Source: Heterobasidion occidentale
Taxonomy: Eukaryota > Basidiomycota > Agaricomycetes > Russulales > Bondarzewiaceae
Length of the DNA stretch: 64,000 bases
Direction of reading: 5' to 3'
Assembly: GCA_039111635.1 (NCBI GenBank)
Contig: JBCAQO010000010.1
Location: 992,001 to 1,056,000, forward strand
Position 1 is the first letter of the stretch, and every line of letters begins with the position of its first letter. A program made the translations under genes and the position numbers. A model generated the notes under the pieces. It did no database searches. It had not been told where the DNA came from and worked only from the letters and a program-made list of their open reading frames with translations. This document shows, in pieces, positions 10,692 through 20,562 of the stretch.

Positions 10692-13600
10692 TCACAAGAG
10701 GAAGAGACAGATGGGCCGATCAGTCGTCGTCGTCGTCGTCGTCTCGTCCAGGTCGGAAGAGGCCAAGAGATCGTCCATCCCGAGCTTCGAGTTCTTGAGC
10801 TTGTCACCACTTAAAGCCGCGTCTGCAAGGGCGCGCTTCGTATTCTGCAGGTCGAGGATACGCTCCTCGACCGTTTGTTCAATAGTCAACTTATAGATGT
10901 TGACATCTCTCTGCTGTCCGAAACGATGTGCTCGATCGAATGCTTGGTCCTAAGTTGGAAGACAACAAAGTTAAAATAGAGGTCAGTAGGCAAGAGTTGA
11001 CAAAGATTACCTCCAAGGCGGGATTCCACCACATATCAACAAGGATGACGTTGTTGCACGAAGTCAAATTGAGGCCTAGGGAGTAAGGGAGGATATTAGA
11101 AACAGCCTGTGGTACCCCCAAGCAAACACACCAGTGCTACCGGCCTTGAAGGAGATCAGAATAACAGTTGTACTCTTGCTAGTACGAATTTTCTCCAGGC
11201 TAGCCTCGCGCTTATCCTTCGACATCGACCCATCATCTGCGTAATGAGATTAGCAATGCAATCTTATCTAGGTGTCTGCGATGAAAGACTCACAACGAAC
11301 ATATTTGACCTGGGCATCTTTAAGAAATATCTCCAGTATATCAAGCATGGAGGTGAACTGCGAGAAGATGATTGTCTTCTCGCCGTTCGGATTGCCATCT
11401 TTATCTGACCGATCTGCAATGTCCTCTAGGAGTTCTAGGATTTTGCGTATCTTAGCGGAATCAGGCGGCAGGTTGGAGTCGGCACGCTTCGCGATGGATT
11501 TGCGCCGCGCATTGTTAGCGATGGGAGCACATTCTTCGCAATGTTCCTCAGAGTCAGGAGACATGTTGCCTTTAGTCAAGCTAAGGTTCACGAATATGCG
11601 TCCCGTGAGATCGCCGCCAGGCATAGCGGTAGTCCTACTCACGATGTTTGGCAGACCTGGCACGTCCGCTCCAAGCCCATCTGACCAAGCATGTCCGCTA
11701 GGTCGTCTGCTTCTGAATCTGAATCGTTCTCATCCTTCTTTGACGCCTGAGGCTGTACAGCATCTTTGTCTTTGTTGTAGTCTTGAGACACCAGAGCGGG
11801 GTGGTCGCATGCTAGGATCCCTTGTCAACCCCAATACCTAGAGATCGAAAGTAGGTTTCTTACCTTGACGCAAGCGTAGAAGCAGGACCAAGACGGACGT
11901 ATAGCTTTTAGACAGATCTCCGCTCTTGGCTAGTTTTTGCATGACCGCCTCAATTCTCTGTTCCAGCCCTACATAAAATGCACGCTCTTCGGGATCGAAT
12001 TCACAAGGAACAATGGCCAAATGGCGTTTGGGCAACTCCAGAAGAGGTTTTCCATTCAGCGTGTCCGTCTTCTTTCGCCGAAGCATGATGGCTTTCAGTA
12101 CAACCTGCAATAAGGTGTTATGTAAGATAACCACGAAATAAGGATAGCGACTGACATGTAAGCGTTTCATTGGCCGGGCAGTTTTACCAGATTTGACAGG
12201 CTTGACGATTTGTTCGTTGAATGTAGGCCAGTCATTCAGAGGTCTGATCCGCAAGAATGCGACCAAGGAGTATAGTTCCTCGACGTTGTTCTGCCTGTTT
12301 GTGAAAAAAGACATCAATGAAATACTCGCAAGCCATTCACAACTGGCGCTTACAGAGGGGTCCCCGTAAGACACCAGCGATATTTTCCCTCCAAAGCACA
12401 ACAGGCCTTAGCGGCCAAGGTGTTCCGATTCTTGATTGTGTGCGCCTCGTCTGAAATATTATACTTAGTGAACGAAAGAGGTACAAGAAAATGTTAGCAT
12501 ACCGAGTACGATACGCCACCATCTGATTCGGAACAAGGCGTCCTTCTTCTTGGGGGCTGCGCCTTTCTTTTTTCGTCTTGATTGTGCGCCCGAATTGTTC
12601 TTCATCAGAAGAACCATCGTCCGATTTCGAAGTCTTCTTCTTGCTTTTATTTTTGCCTTCGTCCTTGGCGTCGGGCTTGTAGGCGCCGAATTCACTAGCG
12701 ACAATGCTGTAAGAAGTAACAACGACGTTGGCCCTCTTGAACTGGTCCGGATCTACGTGCATCTTGTCAGACAGCAAAGGAGAAGGTAGGTTCAGGCTCA
12801 CTAGTTGTCCTCGAAGGACCATGGTGTTCGATGACACTCATGCCGACTGCCATCTTCCTAATTTCAGCAGCCCATTGACCAACCAAGCTCACAGGACAGA
12901 CAACGCTATAAGCTGGTCAGCACAAATTCTGCTCATCTGCAGAAGCAGTCTTACAGAGTACACGGATTCCATCCATCTCGCTCGTCGGATTTACGCGGTC
13001 GACCCTCAACGATTCTCGTCAATGTTTGAATGGTCTTCCCAAGGCCCATGTCATCGGCAAGGATACCACCCAGTTTCTTGCCTGTTTCGCGCTCCCTCAT
13101 CCAGCGGCGACCAATAACTTGATGGGGGAGGAGAGTAATGCCGTCACGAAAGCCTTCCACGATAGATTCGGACATATCAAGAGCAACTCCGTCTTTGTCA
13201 TCCTCATGGCCATCGAACGACTGTTGGAATAAATCCTTGAGATCCTTCTCGGCGTCAAGACTGCTCTTCTTAGGGTCATAGACAACGTCTACGTTTCCAA
13301 CGTCAAAGGTCTCCCAAGGCGTGTCAGCTTCGGGAGCTTTAGGAGCTGGACGAGGAATGTCACGATTTGATGGGATGTGAATGGGTTGGGCTGGCCCAAT
13401 GCGATTCTTGACGACATTTTCAAGTGCTGTCCGGAGGGGTGGGTTGGTCACCGTCGTTCGTGGCGGGGGCGCCCTGTTATGAGAAAGGGCGCTTATTCAG
13501 ATACTAGCCCGAGTGGAAGAGCGTATTCTCTCACTTGATATCTTGAACTTCCTCATCCGAATCTGACAAGTGTAAGATGCCGTTGCTCTGTTCAGTAGAC

Positions 13601-13795
13601 GTAGTGGAGCCTGTTGTGGAACTAGTTGACGCAGAACTTGCTGACGAGATCGACTGATGAGTCTGTGAGTGCCCACAGCTTTCCAAATTATGAGATGTCA
13701 TCTGGAATACTGACGATGTCAGATTGAGGAGATTGAGCCACACTGGGTATGCGTCTCCCCTTTCCAGCAACAGGTTCGGGTTGCATGTCTATCAT
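10692..13795 (-). CDS. SNF2-family DNA translocase, Rad5/Rad16 clade
   Basis: Nuclear ATP-dependent DNA translocase, probably in repair or chromatin remodelling. The start gives [18 protein letters not shown]; an intron (donor GTCAGT) then leads into a Ser/Thr-rich, acidic N terminus with [11 protein letters not shown]. The helicase core follows: [12 protein letters not shown], Walker A ([17 protein letters not shown]) near 13050, a Lys/Ser-rich insertion, motif II split by an intron (RWWRIVL then [10 protein letters not shown]) near 12450, and WCLTGTPL near 12360. Between the two lobes are two Cys pairs (CQVC near 11660 and HCEEC near 11555), a reduced zinc-finger/RING-like insert as in the Rad5/Rad16 group. 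Lobe 2 has [29 protein letters not shown] and [11 protein letters not shown]. Many short introns. The C terminus runs into a GTC microsatellite. The orthologue (Uls1-, Rad16- or Lodestar-like) is not settled. Confidence 0.88.
10723..10743. repeat. (GTC)7 microsatellite in the SNF2 3' coding end
   Basis: Seven perfect GTC triplets (GAC on the coding strand). In the frame continuing from [13 protein letters not shown] they encode a Thr run before the stop; the adjacent frame would encode poly-Asp and then stop at once. Confidence 0.9.
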
Positions 13796-14555
13796 ACGAC
13801 GGCGGCTGGCAAGGTTCAGACTATCAGCTGAGCAAAAATTTACGTTCTATGGCTCACATCTCTTCCATCTCAGTGCGAATGTTGACGTGAAGGAAGAGAA
13901 GAACAAGGTCAAAGTGAAAGAGGTGCCGACGCGTCGAACAACACGTTCCTTATATCGCGGTCACGTGGTTATTGTGGGAAGCATCGCCGTCTCTTCACAC
14001 GGCAGGCGGAGGACAGTACATAGAGCTCAAAAAGGCATAATCAATCGTTTGGAAAATTGTTACAGTGTGGATGGCACCACTCAGCTGACAAACCCATTTA
14101 CACCGGTGAAGTCCGCAAATGACAATACGCACTGATATTTGTATTTCTTTGTTCGAACTTGCAAGGCACACACACCTCAGCATTCTAGCCTTTGCCTTTG
14201 GGAGGTCTGAAAACTCATTGGCCTTTTTAAAGTTTGGCATGGACTTCTTCGGGTGAATGGGTAACCAAATATATTGCGATAACATATATTGAAAAGCAAT
14301 GGATGTTTAAATGGACATGCTAATATATACATTTCAAGATTTTACATGCTCAAAGCCCGCTGCAAGATACAAAATATCGAAATGTAATTGTCAAGTGATC
14401 TTATTACGTAGTCATATTTTGATCTTGAGTGTTACACATGTGATCGGGCCTATAACATGGAGATGTGTGGGTGATCAGTGTGGCTAGCATGGCTATGAGC
14501 AGCCATTCTGCAATGTTCAGATTCCAAGAAAATCAAGTATGAGATACAAATACAT
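13796..14555. other. SNF2 upstream region up to the transposon block
   Basis: About 0.76 kb, becoming AT-rich toward 14,300-14,550. No gene recognised; minus- and plus-strand open frames overlap near 13,995-14,285 without family motifs. It ends exactly at the TGTTA terminus of the first family-A LTR. Confidence 0.45.
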
Positions 14556-15143
14556 TGTTACAAACTGCTCGTTCGGTAACCCAAGAGTAACAGGTTCTTC
14601 CCTAGGTCGCACGATGGGCTGAGTGGTGGGCGAAGTCTCGACTGTATCAGGCGATGATACAGGAGGGAATAATAATTGGCTCTAAGAATCCTGTATGTGT
14701 AGATACAGGGGGAACGAAGAGAATAGACTGAAGATCCTCAGCCTATTCTATGGGCCTTATATACTGTATGGGGTATAGGGTAAGAGTCCGTGTGCTTCTC
14801 CAGATTCCCATCCTAGGAGAGCTGTGGTCACCGTCTTTCTCATCGGCGCCTACTCTTGTACTTCTCCAGTCGCACTGATCCATCATGGTGCGACGAGGTG
14901 CTTACCCGTAAGCCCTAAGCCCATGGCATGTGAATGCCTCTCATATTACTGTGTGAATTCTGTGAACCTCGTGTCCCTCCAATATAGCCTCTACCGATGT
15001 CTTGAAGAACCATCGGTCTTGTCGGCTCCTAAGGACATGCCGAATACCTTGATGTATGCTCCGTAGTGGAGCCGCCTAGCATGTGATGCTTGATCCATCG
15101 GTTAGACCGGCCGTGAAGGGCCCCGATCGGTCAAGTCATAACA
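14556..15143 (-). repeat. LTR, family A (588 bp)
   Basis: Bounded by TGTTA...TAACA. Followed on the plus strand by TTACCCCCTTT, the complement of the polypurine tract, which shows it acts as a 3' LTR of a minus-strand element. Contains the TATA region and the 10-mer used as self-primer. Confidence 0.92.
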
Positions 15144-15853
15144 TTACCCCCTTTCTAGGTCCCAACTCCTGAGGGGACTACTCGCTTGAGCAGAAACGAG
15201 CTTCATCGTCATTCCACGTACAACTGCTTTCTGGCCGTCAAAATAAATTGGGATGCGTCTTCCCAATTATCACTTCGTTTTCTGGGGCGAGGACCGACCT
15301 ACGTCGTTTACAACGCCTAGGAGTTTTCCTTCTCCGTTGAGCTGTTTGATCCAGGCTTTAGCAACATCAGCCACAATATTGCGTTGCCCTCGGTGTTCTT
15401 CCTTCACCGTACGTTTTGTGTGAGTACACTCCTAGAGTCAATAGGCAGCTACTCGACCAGGGCTCCCTGGTAGGTTTGATGAGCCAGTGTCATCTGGCGA
15501 CGGTGCAGAAAGGTGTCGTGCGAATGATTATAGGATGAAATAGAAACTCGTCTGCGGATGGGTGTGTGTCGTTCTTCTTCCAAAGTGCCGAAGGCCATGT
15601 CTCAGTGTTTCCAGGATAGATCTTCATCTCCTTGATCTCCGGTATCGAGGGGGACTCCAGGTGTGTGGGTTGATCACTTTACTAAGGCTTAGGCCCACCA
15701 ACCTATCAAGAATAGACTTTTCTTGACTTGTTTTGAGTCCGGCAAGACCCCTTTGAAGATCCCTAACTCTGTCAGCCCCATACGGTGGCCCGTCCTGGTT
15801 AGAGATTGAGTGTTCGTCCAGAGTTTGTTTTTCACTAAGGGTATTGGACACGA
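15144..15853 (-). repeat. Fragment of family A 3' internal region
   Basis: Matches the segment next to the LTR in the full internal region (16475 onward), ending abruptly at GGACACGA where the variant LTR starts. Includes a GCCAG/CTGGC hairpin (15483-15498) whose stem is different but still paired in the neighbouring copy. Confidence 0.8.
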
Positions 15854-16474
15854 TGTTACGAACTGCTCGTTCAGTAACCCAAGAGTAACAGGTTCTTCCC
15901 TAGGTCGCACAATGGACTGAGTGGTGGACGAAGTCTCGACTGTATCGGGCAATGATACAGGAGGGAATAATGATTGGCTCTAAGTGACACAGTGTGAGGA
16001 CTGTGTAAGAACGAAGAGCTTCGTATTCGTAGATACGAATGAACGAAGAGAATAGACTGAAGATCCTCAGCCTATTCTATGGGCCTTATATACTGTATGG
16101 GGTATAGGGTAAGAGTCCGTGTGCTTCTCCAGGTTTCCATCCTAGGAGAGCTGTGGCCGCCGTCTTTCTCATCCGGCGCCTACTCTTGTACTTCTCCAGT
16201 CGCACTGATCCATCATGGTGCGACGAGGTGCTTACCCGTAAGCCCTAAGCCCATGACATGTGAATACGCCTCTTCATTACTGTGTGAACTCTGTGAGCCT
16301 CGTGTCCCTCCAATATAGCCTTTACCGATGTCTTGAAGAACCATCGGTCTTGTCGGCTCCTAAGGACATGCCAAATACCTTGGTGTACGCTCCGTAGTGG
16401 AGCCGCCTAGCATGTGATGCTTGATCCATCGGATAGACCGACCCCGAAGGGCCCCGATCGGTCAAGTCATAACA
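15854..16474 (-). repeat. LTR, family A variant (621 bp)
   Basis: Same termini as the other A LTRs but with a longer R/U5 insert containing a TTCGTAT/ATACGAA hairpin at 16020-16039 in place of CCTGTAT/ATACAGG. Confidence 0.92.
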
Positions 16475-19127
16475 TTACCCCCTCTTTCTAGGTCCCAACT
16501 CCTGAGGGACTACTCGCTTGAGCAGAAACGAGCTTCATCGTCATTCCACATACAATTGCTTGCTGGTCGTCAAATAGATTGGGATGCGTCTTCCCAATAT
16601 CACTTCGTTTTCTGGGGCGAGGACCGACCTACGTCGTTTACAACGCCTAGGAGTTTTCCGTCTCCGTTGAGCTGTTTGATTCAGGTTCCTAGCAACATCA
16701 GCCACAATATCGCGTCGCCTTCGGTGTTCTTCCTTCACCGCACTGTTTTGTTGCGAGTACACTCCTAGAGTCAATAGGCAGCTACTCGAAACCAGGTGCC
16801 CCCTGGTGCCTTTGTTAAACCGGTTTCCAGTCCGGTGACGATGCAGAAAGGTGTTGTGCGAATGATTATAGGATGAAATAGAAACTCGTCTGTGGATGGG
16901 TGTGTGTCGTTCTTCTTTCAAAGTGCCGAAGGCCATGTCTCAGTGTTTCCAGGATAGATCTTCATCTCCTTGATCTCCGGTATCGAGGGGGACTCCAGGT
17001 GTGTGGGTTGATCGCTTTACAAAGGCTTAGGCCCACCAACCTATCAAGAACGAACATTTTTCTTGACTTGTTTTGAGTCCGGCAAGACCCCTTTGAAGAT
17101 CCCTAACTCTGTCAGCCCCATACGGTGGCCTTGTCAGGTTAGAGATTGAGTGTTCATCCAGAGTTTGTTTTTCACTAAGGGTATTGGACACGAGGTAAGG
17201 ACTTTGAAGAATAGACTTTGAACCCCATGGTTTCTTGAATAGACCATGGTATCCACCTTGACGGTAATTATGCGGGGTCAGCGTAAGGTATGTCCTGGTA
17301 GTTTTAACGTTGTGCCGGACGTCCGTAGTTTTGCGTCTTTGCGGACGTCCGCTAGTTTATCCTTAAGTCGTTGCGGACTGAGGCTAGTTTATACATAAGT
17401 TGTTGCGGACTGCCCTGCTAGTTTATGCCAAGGTCGTTGCGGACCTATCCATCTCCCAACGTAGGAGTACCTGTAAACAAGACAGCAGGCGTTTCTGCGC
17501 GCCGGAACATTCATCGGTGATGCACATAGGGCCGTAGACCAGTTCCTCCTTCTTGACAGGGTTCCCATTGAGGAAAAGATGGTGACGGTTTATACTATAT
17601 CAAACCGGATAACTTATAGAGTCGCGAGAATAGACGTGAAGGCCTATTTTGACACGACTCACATGGCCCTGTAGACAGAAGGGCAGCTCAGTTTATCGTC
17701 ATGAAGGACGGCAACTAGTTTATAGTCATTGCGGACGTCCGCTATCGCCTGGCTTGAACCTCCCGAGCCTCGATAGATTTAATCCTCCGGGGTGAGGGTA
17801 GTTTAAGGTCATTTCGGACTAGTTGATGGTCAAGGTCGTGACCATCAACCATGACTCCTATACTTGAAGGAGTAAGTAGTTTACCGTCATTGCGGACTAT
17901 TGCAGCTGGAAGCGATAATTCCAGCTCCAATACGATCCCTAGGACGAGGGATAATAGTTTATCGTCATTGCGGACTAGATGAACATCGTGGTGTCAACAA
18001 CGATGTCGATCGACATCTCCTATGCTGAAAGGAGTGGTAGTTTAACGTCTTTGCGGACACAGCAATGCCAAAACATATCTCATGTTTGGACACTGCTCAT
18101 GACCCTGTAAGGAAAGGGTACTCCCAGTTTAACGCCATGGAGGGCGTCCGTAGTTTACCGTCATCGCGGACACCCCGTAGTTTTACATCATTGCGGATGA
18201 TCGCAACACGAGGCACGGTCCCAGTTGCCTCTTGACTGGCCCTTGAAGCGGAATCCTTGCTTCGGACTTCAAGGGTAGAATGGGCGCGCCATGGAGTAGT
18301 CGTGGCCTTGTCGGAAGGCTGGCAACCCGCTCCATGTCCCCAAACCCCTCGCACGGAATTGAACCGTGTCGACCCCATATTCTTTTACTGTAGGGCGTAT
18401 GGAATATGGAAGCGCCTCGACCTAGTCGGCAGGGTTCTGCAACAGTGGAGGCCCTCACTTCCACCGTCTGCCAGAATACAACCACGCTCCGAGGGTCTTG
18501 GTAGCTTTAGCGTCGTTCCGGACGGTAACTAGTTTATAGTCATTGTGGACCAAGCCTTTCGTAGTTTTACATCGTTGCGGATGTATATTTCTCCGTTTTG
18601 GGGTACTAATGGAGTGCGGCCATCAGTTCCTGCATCACAGATAGGGTCCCCTAATGCGGAAACGACCCTGTAAAACCGGAGATCCAAAGTGGGACGTCCA
18701 AGACACCTGTCAGACCTTGACAGCGAGGTTGATCCACCGTTCCCCAACGGCGGGTATGCAACACGATTTCCCACCAATATTCATGCATCATTCATGTACC
18801 AGTACCAAGGTTATTGTTGTGAATCCTAAGGGCCTCCTAATGCGGAAAGGGCCCTGTAAAACTGGGGATCCAAGCGGGACGCCCGATTCGCTTGTCAGAA
18901 TACCTCTTGACAACGAGAGTGTTGAATGCTTGTCCTTCATCTTGAGACCGGAGGGCTGCAACGCGAAATGGTCAGGTACTTCCCCTGCCTTCTTATCTTT
19001 TCACAGTTTAACGTCATGCAGGACGTTCGTTCCGGCGTCCTGTGCGTGAAACCGGTACCTGTGGTGCGGAGGGTCCTTTCCTCTCCGTCACCTTGTTTGT
19101 CGACAAGGGGTTTCTCGACTCCCTCGT
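16475..19127 (-). other. Structured 3' non-coding region of family A (minus copy)
   Basis: Lies between ORF3 and the 3' LTR in element orientation. In its central part (about 17,299-19,033) roughly 18 copies occur of a motif that on the plus strand reads TAGTTTA-N-GTCATTGCGGAC, i.e. in element sense a hairpin GTC-CGCAAT-GAC followed by TAAACTA. Longer inverted repeats lie between them (CCATGGT/ACCATGG, GCTGGAA/TTCCAGC, CCCTTGAAG/CTTCAAGGG and others). No convincing coding frame. The same layout is present in the plus-strand copy, where positions are listed. Confidence 0.8.
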
Positions 19128-20504
19128 CTAGTATCCTCCGCCAATGTCTCCGTAGTCCCCATATCCTTCATCCGGCCTATAATAGGGGTCGGTGTCATCG
19201 TAATTGTCACCTTCGACCTCGTCCCAGGCGTCTAGTTCCGCTCGAGTCCAGGAAGTAGTTCGCTGAGTCGGGCGCTGGCGGATTGGAGTTCTTCTACCAA
19301 TGCGTGGATGCGCTCCTTCAGCTCGATTATCTCGAGGACGGTTTGGAGTCGGCGAATCTCTTGGTTGAGTTCCTCTAGGACTGCTTTGCCTGGGTTGAAG
19401 AATGGCCCTTGTCCTGTGGCTTCCTCGTCCCTCATTCCTCCTGTACCTTGGAGGATGCTCCTCATTGCTGCCTCCTGCGTCCTGCCCGGTGGATTGTCCT
19501 GCCGATATGGGAGGAAGGATCTCTCGATTCCTTCGTGCCTGTCGTTGGACTGTAGCCCAGACATATTCTGTCTGGGTGGATGCGTCTCGACTATGTGTAG
19601 CCGGTACTGCTCTGCTAGCTTCGCTCCATGGTTGGACGCGGAATGGGTCAATCCGAACGGGATGGGCGTGGGAGGAGTGTCTTGCGTCAGTGCGCGGTAT
19701 GAGGGCCGGTAAGAGTTCCAAATTGACGAAGGAGGAGAACTCGTCCGGGTGAATGAGTAAGGCGTAAGCCCCATTATTTCCTCGGGCATACCAGGAGGCT
19801 GCTCGATGATCATCTGCATAGGCCAGAAGCCTGACCTGGTCGCTTGCGTCAGCGAGGCGTCGGGGTATGTCGTCGCTCTCGCTCCCTGGTTGCCCTGCGA
19901 AGAAGTTAGCAAGCCTTTGCAAGGCTAGCGCTGTGGCCATCTGGATTACCGCGGAGATGGTGGTGCGCTGGAGTAGTGCGTCTCCTAACCCTTCCAACTC
20001 TCCGGGGTGCAGATCTCGACTATTGGTAGGGGGCCCTCTGGTCCTGGCAGCTGATGTACCAGCCGTTGCTGGTTCTTGTACACCTGCCTCAACAATTGTA
20101 GGCGATGCCAGGTCCGAAGGGTTTCCTGGTCTTCTTCCGCCTCTCGTTTCTTGTCTTGCGTCTCCTTGAGCCAACGCCGACGTCGGTCGCGGAGGCGTTG
20201 ACGGAGCCTGCCTTCCTTCTGCTTGACGTCCTTCATCGTGCTCGTCATGAGCTCTCTCAAACCGTGGTGAGGTTCGGGAACCCGTTCGATCTTCGACGGT
20301 GAGCGCGGTTTGGTGGACAATGATTTGTACGGGAACTCCTTCCGGAGTCGTTGGGCAGCTGCTTCGGCTAGGGCGTCCAGTGTCGGGGTTGGCCACGGCC
20401 AGAATGATGTCTGGTGAGGGGTTTCTTGAAGGGGAGGAAGTAGTTCCATCATCGATGAGCATGGCACGTCCAGGGGAGTAATCAAGGGAGGAGTGGTCGG
20501 ACAT
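19128..20504 (-). CDS. Family A accessory ORF3 (458 codons), downstream of pol
   Basis: Sense-strand ORF between pol and the 3' LTR, a place where gypsy elements usually have no gene. Starts MSDHSSLDYSPGRAMLIDD. The middle is rich in R, S, T, P and G; a more folded-looking part follows (LGDALLQRTTISAVIQMATA and GAYALLIHPDEFSSFVNLEL), and it ends in an acidic/Tyr tail (DEVEGDNYDDTDPYYRPDEG). No known domain, membrane segment or signal peptide was recognised. A second frame is open over nearly the whole length with one stop (19985) and looks at least as protein-like, including a coiled-coil stretch (ELNQEIRRLQTVLEIIELKE). A TATA box sits 45-53 nt upstream, so an independent transcript is likely. 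Function unknown. Confidence 0.6.
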   Translation of the reverse strand: MSDHSSLDYSPGRAMLIDDGTTSSPSRNPSPDIILAVANPDTGRPSRSSCPTTPEGVPVQIIVHQTALTVEDRTGSRTSPRFERAHDEHDEGRQAEGRQAPSTPPRPTSALAQGDARQETRGGRRPGNPSDLASPTIVEAGVQEPATAGTSAARTRGPPTNSRDLHPGELEGLGDALLQRTTISAVIQMATALALQRLANFFAGQPGSESDDIPRRLADASDQVRLLAYADDHRAASWYARGNNGAYALLIHPDEFSSFVNLELLPALIPRTDARHSSHAHPVRIDPFRVQPWSEASRAVPATHSRDASTQTEYVWATVQRQARRNREILPPISAGQSTGQDAGGSNEEHPPRYRRNEGRGSHRTRAILQPRQSSPRGTQPRDSPTPNRPRDNRAEGAHPRIGRRTPIRQRPTQRTTSWTRAELDAWDEVEGDNYDDTDPYYRPDEGYGDYGDIGGGY

Positions 20505-20548
20505 GTACAGGGGAGGATTCTTGCTTTGAAAGAGGGAGGGATGTCTCC

Positions 20549-20557
20549 CTTTTTATA
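20549..20557 (-). promoter_or_regulatory. Internal TATA box upstream of ORF3 (family A)
   Basis: TATAAAAAG on the minus strand, starting a few bases after the pol stop codon (20563-20565) and about 45 nt before the ORF3 ATG. In the plus-strand A copy the box has changed to AATAAAAAAG. Confidence 0.5.
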
Positions 20558-20562
20558 TCTTT

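Noticed and set aside
14824..15066. 80-codon ORF (VFLIGAYSCTSPVALIHHG...) present in several family A LTRs.
   Set aside because: It is antisense to the element and conserved only because LTR copies are nearly identical; no domain.
17299..18580. The repeated 20-nt motif with variable sequence in between looks superficially like a CRISPR array.
   Set aside because: The repeats are not identical, spacing is irregular, the 'spacers' are themselves inverted repeats, and it lies inside a eukaryotic retrotransposon with no cas-like genes.
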